From JBCDGZ01 sp038750655 (GTDB lineage Bacteria > Bacteroidota > Bacteroidia > Chitinophagales > Saprospiraceae), in NCBI GenBank assembly GCA_038750655.1, contig JBCDGZ010000225.1, forward strand, positions 1 to 7,722: a stretch of DNA of 7,722 nucleotides, written 5' to 3'. Below, piece after piece: positions 1 to 5,604 of the stretch. The translations under genes and the position numbers were made by a program. The notes under the pieces are model-generated. The model saw nothing but the letters and a program-made list of their open reading frames with translations, had not been told where the DNA came from and made no database searches. The first letter of the stretch is position 1. Each line of letters begins with the position of its first letter.

Positions 1-104
1 CAACTGGAGCTCAATCCGGTCTAGTTTGTATCGTAGGCGATACCAGGACATCCTAAACTGTAGGCTTGTGGGGTCTGGTGATGAAAACCTAGAAGACCCA
101 GCTA
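1..104. other. Non-coding left edge with nested inverted repeats
   Basis: No gene is recognisable here. The sequence can fold compactly: an outer stem 23-27/55-59 (AGTTT/AAACT) encloses a hairpin with a 6-bp stem and 4-nt loop (28-33/38-43, GTATCG/CGATAC) and a small second hairpin (45-54, AGG/CCT). A further stem pairs 71-76 with 94-99 (GGGTCT/AGACCC), with GGT/ACC (77-79/87-89) inside it. This could be part of a structured RNA or the edge of a mobile element, but such short stems also occur by chance. No known RNA family was recognised. Confidence 0.25.
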
Positions 105-344
105 GTGAGAGTCTGGAACGGTCTTCAGTTTTCTTTGAAGGTTAATGTGAGTTTTGGTGTTGTGTTGAGACACCGGACCACAGGTCGACTCAGGTATTAT
201 CATTCCTCATCAAACAATGCTACAATCTATCCAACAGCAAGGATCCTAACATCCAGAGCTGATCTGAACAGTTTTGTTGATGATTTCAGGGCTCTTGACT
301 ATGCACAGCATGGGTTAGTCAGACGAGAGAACTCTTCATTTTGA
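105..344 (+). CDS. Hypothetical 79-aa open frame, possibly a gene remnant
   Basis: This frame opens at GTG 105, with an in-frame stop just upstream at 90-92, and ends at TGA 342-344. The stop lies within the left copy of the flanking inverted repeat, whose edge is at 340, so the frame stays open right up to the repeat. That is what a gene cut short by insertion of, or recombination at, the repeat would look like. The translation has no signal peptide or membrane segment. Its second half is the more protein-like part, with RYYHSSSNN near residue 30 followed by a helical-looking stretch (SRADLNSFVDDFRALDYAQ). I do not recognise a family. There is no visible ribosome binding site and no other gene near it. 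It may equally be a chance open frame. Confidence 0.2.
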   Translation: MRVWNGLQFSLKVNVSFGVVLRHRTTGRLRYYHSSSNNATIYPTARILTSRADLNSFVDDFRALDYAQHGLVRRENSSF

Positions 345-418
345 ATCACCACTACGTGGTTCACAAAATCTTCCTTACCTGCCTGCCGGCAGGCTGACTC
401 TCGTTCATCGCAACTTGG
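340..418 (+). repeat. Left copy of the inverted repeat framing the caspase pair
   Basis: Its reverse complement recurs at 4038-4100. Three blocks match: 340-361 with 4079-4100 (22 of 22), 363-375 with 4065-4077 (13 of 13) and 397-418 with 4038-4059 (22 of 22). There is a single mismatch at 362. Between the second and third blocks the left copy carries 21 nt (376-396) where the right copy has 5 nt (4060-4064). Each copy contains a small hairpin, here ACCAC-tac-GTGGT at 348-360. The function is unknown. It could be the end of an inserted module or a dispersed intergenic repeat of this genome. Confidence 0.85.
381..394. repeat. 14-bp perfect GC-rich palindrome inside the left repeat copy
   Basis: GCCTGCCGGCAGGC reads the same on both strands. 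It sits in the 21-nt segment that is present only in the left copy of the flanking repeat, so it looks like a small secondary insertion there or a loss from the right copy. GC-rich palindromes of this sort are often dispersed REP-like elements, but that cannot be judged from one copy. Confidence 0.6.
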
Positions 419-507
419 GTAAGTACTACAAATCGCATATTACAAATCGTTTCAAATCTAATTGCCTATCAGTACCGCACCGCTACCTAACTAAAACCCA
501 GGTAAAT

Positions 508-2166
508 ATGAAATTATTATGGAGTTTGGTAGTAGTAGCCCTGACGGCTTTCCTCCCAGCCGCTCAGTCTCAATGCCTCAACGGTGATTGCTTTAACGGA
601 CAAGGTTCTTTTCTCTATCCCAGCGGTGCCCGCTATGTCGGCCAATTTAGGAATGGTAAAATCCACGGCGAAGGTATCTTATATTTCAGTAATGGTAATA
701 AGTATGTTGGCCAATGGTCCAACCATTACCGCGATGGCAAAGGTAAAATGGTTTTTAACACCGGCGATATTTACCAGGGTAATTTTAAGCGCAGTAAATT
801 TCACGGCTACGGCGAAATGACCTTCACCGACGGTGAACGCTATGAAGGACAATGGCGCAACGATCTGCAAAATGGCCAGGGGGTCTACTATTATAAGGAT
901 GGAGATCGCTACGAGGGCAATTTTAGTAGTGGAAAACTGAATGGCAAAGGGACCATGTTTTATGCTAATGGTGCCCGCTATGCCGGTAATTGGAAAGACA
1001 ATTACAAAGACGGCCAGGGGGCCTTCTATAAAACGAATGGTTCGAAGGTCAGTGGATTTTGGCTGGCGGGCAAGTATGTGGGCAATAGCTCCAAGGAGGA
1101 AAGCACTTCGGAGACGGCCGGGACCGAAGTGGTCCTAGCGGATGGCCTTCGCGATTGCAATCAGATGCATTGTGGTAATGGAATGGGAACTTACACCTAT
1201 AGCGATGGCTCCCGCTGGGTCGGTGAGTTCATCGACGGTATGCCCGAAGGTCAGGGTACTTGCTACTACGCCAATGGCGATCGCTACGTGGGCGGCTGGA
1301 GGGCCCATGCGCCGCACAATGAGGGGGTGATGCATTACACCAGCGGCCGCGTTTTTGGAGCCATTTGGGATCACGGTCAGCCGGTAGGGGACTTGAAGTC
1401 GAAAGATGAGCAGGTGCCGACAGAAGAGGTAGCGGTCTATCGCAGCAATGAGGTGAAGATTTGGGCCGTCGTAGTGGGGGTTGCCCGCTATGCCCACATG
1501 CCGGTGCTCAAATACACCGATGATGATGCCTACCACATCTACGCCTTCCTCAAAAGCCCGGAGGGCGGTGCCCTGCAAGATGAGCAACTGCGAGTGCTGG
1601 TCGATGAAGATGCTACCCGCACCAACATCATGAGAGCCATGCAGCAAGTTTTCATGAAGGCCGACGAAAACGATGTGGTGCTGCTCTACTTCTCCGGCCA
1701 CGGCCTGCCCGGCTCCTTTTTGCCCGTCGATTTTGACGGTTTCAATAATAAACTACACCACGAAGACATCCAGGAGCTGTTCCGGGAGACCAAGGCCAAG
1801 CACAAAATTTGCCTCGCCGATGCCTGCCACTCAGGAACCCTGACCGCCATGCGTTCTCCATTTGACAATACTTTACGAAAATATTACGAAGCTTTTGAGC
1901 GTTCATCCGGAGGTACGGCCTTATTGCTGTCTTCTAAAGGCGATGAATTCTCATTGGAAGACCAAGGATTGCGACAGGGTATTTTTAGCCATTTCCTGAT
2001 TCGGGGATTAAAAGGGGAAGCCGATAAGGACTTGGATAAGATCGTCACCATCAAAGAACTCTTTGATTTTGTGCATACCAAAGTAACCAGTTATACCGCC
2101 AATGCACAGACCCCCTCGCTGACGGGCCAGTACGACGATAATATGCCTGTTTCAAATATTCGCTAA
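508..2166 (+). CDS. Exported MORN-repeat / C14 caspase-like protease (paralog 1)
   Basis: The predicted protein has 552 aa. I chose ATG 508 because it begins a clear signal peptide (MKLLWSLVVVALTAFLPAAQS, likely cut after S21) and has AGG 5 nt upstream. The in-frame TTG at 415 would bury that peptide and lies in the flanking repeat. After C23-x4-C28 come six regular 23-residue MORN units starting at 43, 66, 89, 112, 135 and 158, then a degenerate unit. A second C217-x4-C222 block adds two units (237, 260) and a degenerate one. The C-terminal domain (about 317-552) is a peptidase C14/caspase-like fold with YFSGHG (catalytic H398) and LADACHSG (catalytic C440). Both residues are intact, so an active cysteine protease exported from the cytoplasm is expected. 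The MORN part probably mediates lipid, glycan or protein binding. Substrate and role are unknown. No type IX secretion tail is visible. The paralog follows 117 nt downstream. Confidence 0.93.
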   Translation: MKLLWSLVVVALTAFLPAAQSQCLNGDCFNGQGSFLYPSGARYVGQFRNGKIHGEGILYFSNGNKYVGQWSNHYRDGKGKMVFNTGDIYQGNFKRSKFHGYGEMTFTDGERYEGQWRNDLQNGQGVYYYKDGDRYEGNFSSGKLNGKGTMFYANGARYAGNWKDNYKDGQGAFYKTNGSKVSGFWLAGKYVGNSSKEESTSETAGTEVVLADGLRDCNQMHCGNGMGTYTYSDGSRWVGEFIDGMPEGQGTCYYANGDRYVGGWRAHAPHNEGVMHYTSGRVFGAIWDHGQPVGDLKSKDEQVPTEEVAVYRSNEVKIWAVVVGVARYAHMPVLKYTDDDAYHIYAFLKSPEGGALQDEQLRVLVDEDATRTNIMRAMQQVFMKADENDVVLLYFSGHGLPGSFLPVDFDGFNNKLHHEDIQELFRETKAKHKICLADACHSGTLTAMRSPFDNTLRKYYEAFERSSGGTALLLSSKGDEFSLEDQGLRQGIFSHFLIRGLKGEADKDLDKIVTIKELFDFVHTKVTSYTANAQTPSLTGQYDDNMPVSNIR

Positions 2167-2198
2167 AAAGGTGTAACCTATATCAATAAAATTGGTAA

Positions 2199-2206
2199 TA
2201 TATTTG
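2199..2206 (+). promoter_or_regulatory. Possible -7 element upstream of the second caspase gene
   Basis: TATATTTG matches the Bacteroidota -7 consensus TAnnTTTG exactly and lies in the AT-rich 117-nt gap between the paralogs. No TTG is found at the expected distance upstream, so the -33 element is weak or absent. Transcription would start near 2212, leaving a leader of about 70 nt before ATG 2284. The second gene might therefore be expressed separately from the first, but co-transcription remains possible because no terminator is seen between them. Confidence 0.4.
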
Positions 2207-2283
2207 ATGAAGTTTTTTAGAATCCCTCACACTAGGTCATTATAGTCAATTATATCATCACTACCAGGAAAATCAACCTACAC

Positions 2284-3954
2284 ATGAGTACCACCATAAA
2301 AACAAGTCTCTTACTCGCTTGCTGCTTATTTTTCTCTGCACAAATGATGGCGCAATGTATCAAAGGGGACTGCCAGAATGGCCAGGGCACCTTTGTTTAT
2401 CCCAGCGGCGCCAAGTACATCGGAGATTTTGAGAATGGTGAAATCAATGGCGTAGGCATCTGTTACTACACCGATGGCAGTAAATATTCTGGTCAATGGA
2501 AAGATCGCTATCCAGATGGCAAGGGGACGAAAACCTATGCTAATGGGCACAAGCGCAGTGGTTTGTGGATGAAAGGGCAGGCCATTGATGAGAAAGGCCA
2601 ACTAGTGGAAGTCGAGGGGGCTGATGATGGTACAGACATTCAATCGGGCTGTATCAGTGGAGATTGTGAGAATGGAGAAGGGGTTTTTGCCTATGCGGAT
2701 GGGAGTAAGTACGAGGGGCAGTTTCGCGGAGGAATGCTCAATGGCTGGGGGACTTGGTACTTTACCAATGGCGATAAGTACATCGGTAATTTTAAAGACA
2801 ACTACCTCCACGGTCGAGGGACTATCTATCCTGCTTCTGGAGAGAAAATCATTGGAGAGTGGGTCAATGGTGAGTATATTGGTGATGGGCAGGCCGAGTT
2901 GGGCCGCGAAGGATGCATTAAAGGTGATTGTGAGAACGGCAAAGGTACTTATGTATACAAGGACGCTGCCGCTAAATATGTAGGAACGTTTACCAACGGC
3001 CTGCCTAATGGCAAAGGCATTTGCTACTATGCTAATGGCGAACGTTATGAAGGGGAATGGAATAATGGCAGCTTCTATGGCGAAGGTACGCTCTATTTAG
3101 TGGACGGTAGCGAGGTGATTGGTTATTGGAAAGATGGTACTTACATGGGGGCCGATGATCCAGACGAGGATTTCGAAGCGCAGACCAAAGTCGCCAGCAA
3201 GCCTGCCACCGATGCGCCCACGATGGCCGAAGTAGCCGAAATAAAAGTCTGGGCCGTAGTTATCGGCGTATCCTCCTACGGCCATATGCCCGCCCTGCGC
3301 TACACCGACGACGATGCTTATCGGATGTATGCTTTTCTGAAAAGCCCAGAGGGCGGTGCCCTGCGCGATGATCAAATCAGTATCTTAATTGATGAAGAGG
3401 CCACAAAAGCCAATATCGTCAATACCATGACAGAGGTATTCTCCAAGGCCGGGCCTAATGATCTGGTCATGCTTTATTTCTCTGGTCATGGCCTGAAAGG
3501 TTCCTTCTTACCCATCGACTTCGATGGGTTCAACAATAAACTATTTCACGAAGAAATCAATCAGATTTTGAAGACCAGTCCGGCCAAGTACAAGCTCTGT
3601 ATTGCCGATGCCTGCCACTCCGGCAGCTTGCTAGCCATGAAAGGAACGACGGAGAGCGCGTTGAGTAAGTACTACCGCACCTTGGCGCAGGCGCAGCCCG
3701 GAACGGCCCTGATCATGTCCTCTAAATCGAATGAAACCTCCCTCGAATCCAGCGGCCTGCGGCAAGGCGTATTTAGCCATTTTCTTATCCGAGGACTCAA
3801 AGGCGAAGCGGATAAAGACCGCAATAAAGTCATCGTGATCAGTGAATTGTTCGACTTTATCAACGAAAATGTCCGGGACTATACTGGGATGCGCCAGTCG
3901 CCGGTGATCAAAGGAGATTACGACGGCAATATGACCGTAGGAGTGGTCCGATAA
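2284..3954 (+). CDS. Exported MORN-repeat / C14 caspase-like protease (paralog 2)
   Basis: The protein has 556 aa, and ATG 2284 starts a hydrophobic signal peptide (residues 1 to about 23, ending MMA before QC). Three similar blocks follow, each opening with CIxGDCxNGxG (cysteine pairs 25/30, 123/128, 211/216). Each carries two good MORN units and a shortened third (45, 68, 91; 143, 166, 189; 232, 255, 278). An acidic, Ala/Pro/Thr-containing linker (about 290-318) leads to the caspase-like domain (about 321-556) with YFSGHG (H402) and IADACHSG (C444), both intact. The protease domain aligns without gaps to that of the upstream gene, with 142 of 236 identical by hand count, so the pair arose by duplication long enough ago to diverge. 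The MORN region differs in layout: three equal blocks here, one long and one short block in the neighbour. Related bacterial caspase-like proteases act in cell death and antiphage defence, but a signal peptide makes a cytoplasmic role unlikely here. Confidence 0.94.
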   Translation: MSTTIKTSLLLACCLFFSAQMMAQCIKGDCQNGQGTFVYPSGAKYIGDFENGEINGVGICYYTDGSKYSGQWKDRYPDGKGTKTYANGHKRSGLWMKGQAIDEKGQLVEVEGADDGTDIQSGCISGDCENGEGVFAYADGSKYEGQFRGGMLNGWGTWYFTNGDKYIGNFKDNYLHGRGTIYPASGEKIIGEWVNGEYIGDGQAELGREGCIKGDCENGKGTYVYKDAAAKYVGTFTNGLPNGKGICYYANGERYEGEWNNGSFYGEGTLYLVDGSEVIGYWKDGTYMGADDPDEDFEAQTKVASKPATDAPTMAEVAEIKVWAVVIGVSSYGHMPALRYTDDDAYRMYAFLKSPEGGALRDDQISILIDEEATKANIVNTMTEVFSKAGPNDLVMLYFSGHGLKGSFLPIDFDGFNNKLFHEEINQILKTSPAKYKLCIADACHSGSLLAMKGTTESALSKYYRTLAQAQPGTALIMSSKSNETSLESSGLRQGVFSHFLIRGLKGEADKDRNKVIVISELFDFINENVRDYTGMRQSPVIKGDYDGNMTVGVVR

Positions 3955-3971
3955 TCAAAATCCTCTTATCG

Positions 3972-4002
3972 TTGCAAAAACGGCTGCAAATACTTATCTT
4001 TG
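3972..4002 (+). promoter_or_regulatory. Consensus Bacteroidota promoter for the rpsF operon, inside the terminator hairpin
   Basis: TTG (3972-3974) is separated by 20 nt from TATCTTTG (3995-4002), a full match to the TTG-N19/20-TAnnTTTG pattern of the Bacteroidota primary sigma factor. The -7 element straddles the loop and right arm of the hairpin that ends the caspase gene pair. Transcription should start near 4008, giving rpsF a leader of about 150 nt that includes the right copy of the inverted repeat. No other good promoter is seen between 3955 and 4160. Confidence 0.7.
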
Positions 4003-4013
4003 CAGCCGTTTTT
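3976..4013. terminator. Strong hairpin terminator after the caspase pair
   Basis: A perfect 15-bp stem (3976-3990 with 3999-4013, AAAAACGGCTGCAAA and its complement) closes an 8-nt loop. The right arm ends in five T, and another T run follows at 4016-4021. It begins 22 nt after the stop of the second caspase gene. The A-run on the left arm would let it work in both directions. It overlaps the predicted rpsF promoter. Confidence 0.8.
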
Positions 4014-4037
4014 GACTTTTTAACTTATTTATTTAAA

Positions 4038-4100
4038 CCAAGTTGCGATGAACGAGAGTGAATCAGGAAGATTTTGTAAACCACGTAGTGGTGATTCAAA
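4038..4100 (-). repeat. Right copy of the inverted repeat, within the rpsF leader
   Basis: This is the reverse complement of 340-418, with 57 matched positions in three blocks, one mismatch (4078) and 5 nt (4060-4064) in place of 21 nt in the left copy. It contains the hairpin ACCAC-gta-GTGGT at 4080-4092. It lies 60 nt upstream of rpsF and downstream of the predicted transcription start, so it should be transcribed as part of the ribosomal protein leader. Confidence 0.85.
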
Positions 4101-4160
4101 TATCTGACGTATTGACTTTCTTCTAGTGAATCGGAACTTGCATTACTTAATTACTTCACA

Positions 4161-4754
4161 ATGATTCAATACGAAGTAACTTTCATCGTAGATCCAGTAC
4201 TGTCGGGCGATGAAATTAAAGCGACAGCTCAGACCTATGTCGATCTGCTGACCAAAGAGGCCAAAGCGATCGTACATATCGACGAGATGGGACTGCGCCA
4301 GTTGGCCTACCCTATTAACAGACGCACCTCCGGGGTGTATTACTGCATCGAGTTTCAAGTAGAAACTGGAGAAATGCTCTCCAAGATGGAATTGGCACTA
4401 CGCCGCGATGAACGCATTATGCGCTTTTTGACCGTTAGATTAGACAAATATGGCATTAAGTACAATGATGACAAGCGCAATGGCCTGATCGGCAAGAAGA
4501 AAGCTAAGGACAGCGAGAAGGATAAAGAAAAGGAAAGAGACAACAACCGCCGCGACAGAAGAGATCGTAGGGACAACAGAGATTCTAGAGGCTCCAGGGG
4601 AGGAAACTCCGGTGCTAAGGCTCCTGCGGTTAAAGCCCCTGCCCCTAAAGCAGAGCCCGCTCCAAAGGCGGAACCAGCAGTGAAAGCGGAACCTGTTGCT
4701 AAGGCAGAACCAGCTACTAAAGCAGCGCCAACTGCCAGCGAGGAAGAAGAATAG
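4161..4754 (+). CDS. rpsF: Ribosomal protein bS6 with a long low-complexity tail
   Basis: The small-subunit protein bS6 pairs with bS18 on the central domain of 16S rRNA. Residues 1 to about 105 match the family: MIQYEVTFIVDP at the start, YPINRRTSGVYYCIEF near 50-65 and ERIMRFLTVRLDKY near 84-97. The 197-aa length is well above the usual 100-140 aa. The excess is a disordered tail: Lys/Glu/Asp/Arg-rich at about 112-141, Arg/Gly/Ser-rich at about 140-151, then Ala/Pro/Lys/Glu repeats ending in EEEE. ATG 4161 is the natural start. It is the first gene of rpsF-rpsR-rplI, 44 nt ahead of rpsR, and bS6:bS18 often autoregulates such operons through the leader. I did not identify that leader motif here. 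Confidence 0.97.
   Translation: MIQYEVTFIVDPVLSGDEIKATAQTYVDLLTKEAKAIVHIDEMGLRQLAYPINRRTSGVYYCIEFQVETGEMLSKMELALRRDERIMRFLTVRLDKYGIKYNDDKRNGLIGKKKAKDSEKDKEKERDNNRRDRRDRRDNRDSRGSRGGNSGAKAPAVKAPAPKAEPAPKAEPAVKAEPVAKAEPATKAAPTASEEEE
4641..4730 (+). repeat. Five 18-bp tandem units encoding APKAEP-type hexapeptides
   Basis: Residues 161-190 of bS6 read APKAEP, APKAEP, AVKAEP, VAKAEP and ATKAAP, each from one 18-nt unit. The DNA units have diverged at synonymous and other sites, so the repeat is not a fresh slippage product. A length-variable, alternating-charge disordered tail is the likely result. Confidence 0.8.
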
Positions 4755-4798
4755 GCCCTCGTTGAATTCCATTATTTCAAACTCAAAAAAAAGACATT

Positions 4799-5065
4799 AT
4801 GGCTTCTAGAGATGATATTAAATTTCTGAGCAATCCTAATATCGGACAGCTGCGCAAAAAATACTGCCGCTTCCGCAAATTCGGCATCCGCCACATCGAT
4901 TACAAAGATCCTGATTTCCTGGTGCAGTTTGTCAACGGACAAGGTAAAATCTTGCCTCGTCGGATTACTGGCAACTCACTCAAATATCAGCGTAAAGTGG
5001 CTACGGCGATTAAGCGGGCCAGACACTTGGCGATGTTACCTTACGTAACGGACTTGCTGAAATAA
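4799..5065 (+). CDS. rpsR: Ribosomal protein bS18
   Basis: This 88-aa small-subunit protein is the binding partner of bS6 on the 16S rRNA platform. Family signatures are KKYCRFRKFGIRHIDYKD in the first half, then KILPRRITGNSLKYQRKV and the basic helix AIKRARHLAMLPYV towards the C-terminus. The length is normal for Bacteroidota. ATG 4799 follows an A-rich stretch (about 4783-4794) rather than a Shine-Dalgarno site, as is usual in the phylum. It is 44 nt after rpsF and 32 nt before rplI, so the three genes should share one transcript. Confidence 0.98.
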   Translation: MASRDDIKFLSNPNIGQLRKKYCRFRKFGIRHIDYKDPDFLVQFVNGQGKILPRRITGNSLKYQRKVATAIKRARHLAMLPYVTDLLK

Positions 5066-5097
5066 CCCAATCTTTAACAATTCAAATCTTATTCGAC

Positions 5098-5544
5098 ATG
5101 GAAATTATATTGCTGAAGGACGTTGATAAGGTAGGAGCCAAGCACGAGCTGGTAACCGTTAAGGATGGTTATGGCCGCAACTACCTGATCCCGCAGGGGC
5201 TAGCAATTATTGCCAATAAGGCGAATCGTGGTCGCCTGGCTGATCTGAGACGTCGCGAAACGGCTATGCAAAATAAAATGCTGGGAAGCTATCAAGAAGT
5301 TGCGGCTCAGTTGGAAGGAAAAGTACTTAAAATTGGTGCGAAAGCAGGTACCAGCGGTAAAATCTTCGGTAGCGTTACCGCTATCCAGATGGCTAATGCC
5401 CTGCAAGAGCAATTCAATGTGGAGGTGGATCGCAAGGTGATCGTTCTTCCTGAAGAAGTGAAGACTCTTGGGGAATACGAAGCTACGCTTAATCTACACC
5501 CAGAGGTGCAGCCCAAAGTCAAATTTGAGGTGATAGAAGAATAG
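5098..5544 (+). CDS. rplI: Ribosomal protein bL9
   Basis: This 148-aa large-subunit protein has the standard two-domain bL9 form. The N-terminal rRNA-binding domain contains MEIILLKDVDKVG, VTVKDGYGRNYLIPQGLA and the conserved lysines that follow. A long connecting helix (about 41-75, RGRLADLRRRETAMQ onward) comes next, then the C-terminal domain with GKIFGSVTA near 87-95 and the HPEV segment near the end. Length and motifs are complete. It is the last gene of the rpsF operon, and a strong terminator begins 22 nt after its TAG stop. Confidence 0.98.
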   Translation: MEIILLKDVDKVGAKHELVTVKDGYGRNYLIPQGLAIIANKANRGRLADLRRRETAMQNKMLGSYQEVAAQLEGKVLKIGAKAGTSGKIFGSVTAIQMANALQEQFNVEVDRKVIVLPEEVKTLGEYEATLNLHPEVQPKVKFEVIEE

Positions 5545-5566
5545 CTTTCTTCCGCAGATTTGCATG

Positions 5567-5602
5567 AAAAAAGCCGACTGTTTCCAACGGTCGGCTTTTT
5601 TT
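5567..5602. terminator. Bidirectional terminator between the convergent operons
   Basis: The left arm 5567-5582 pairs with 5586-5601 around a 3-nt loop (TCC). The core is GCCGAC/GTCGGC with one T-G wobble, flanked by six A on the left and a run of seven T on the right (5596-5602). The A/T flanks allow intrinsic termination from both sides: rplI from the left and the metallopeptidase gene, which ends at 5605, from the right. Confidence 0.9.
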
Positions 5603-5604
5603 GT

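Noticed and set aside
7..246. SacI, SalI and BamHI sites (7-12, 184-189, 241-246) as a sign of vector sequence
   Set aside because: They are spread over 240 nt instead of clustered as in a polylinker, and nothing else there resembles a vector.
415..507. N-terminal extension of the first caspase protein from TTG 415
   Set aside because: It would place 31 residues ahead of a clear signal peptide and begins inside the flanking repeat. ATG 508 has AGG in front of it and matches the layout of the paralog.
508..600. Lipoprotein signal in the caspase proteins (Cys at 23 and 25)
   Set aside because: Gln precedes the cysteine in both proteins, which does not fit a lipobox. The cysteine belongs to the repeated C-x4-C motif.
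1135..1701. 188-codon open frame on the - strand inside the first caspase gene
   Set aside because: It is antisense to a well-supported coding region. The GC-rich codons and regular MORN repeats leave the opposite strand free of stops, and its translation resembles no family.
1450..3954. Recent duplication or gene conversion between the two caspase domains
   Set aside because: Only short identical DNA stretches are shared, and the protein domains are about 60% identical with scattered differences, so the duplication is old.
340..4100. Invertible switch driven by the flanking inverted repeats
   Set aside because: No recombinase gene is present in the window. Inversion would also carry away the predicted rpsF promoter (3972-4002), which lies between the repeats, so it would probably be harmful.
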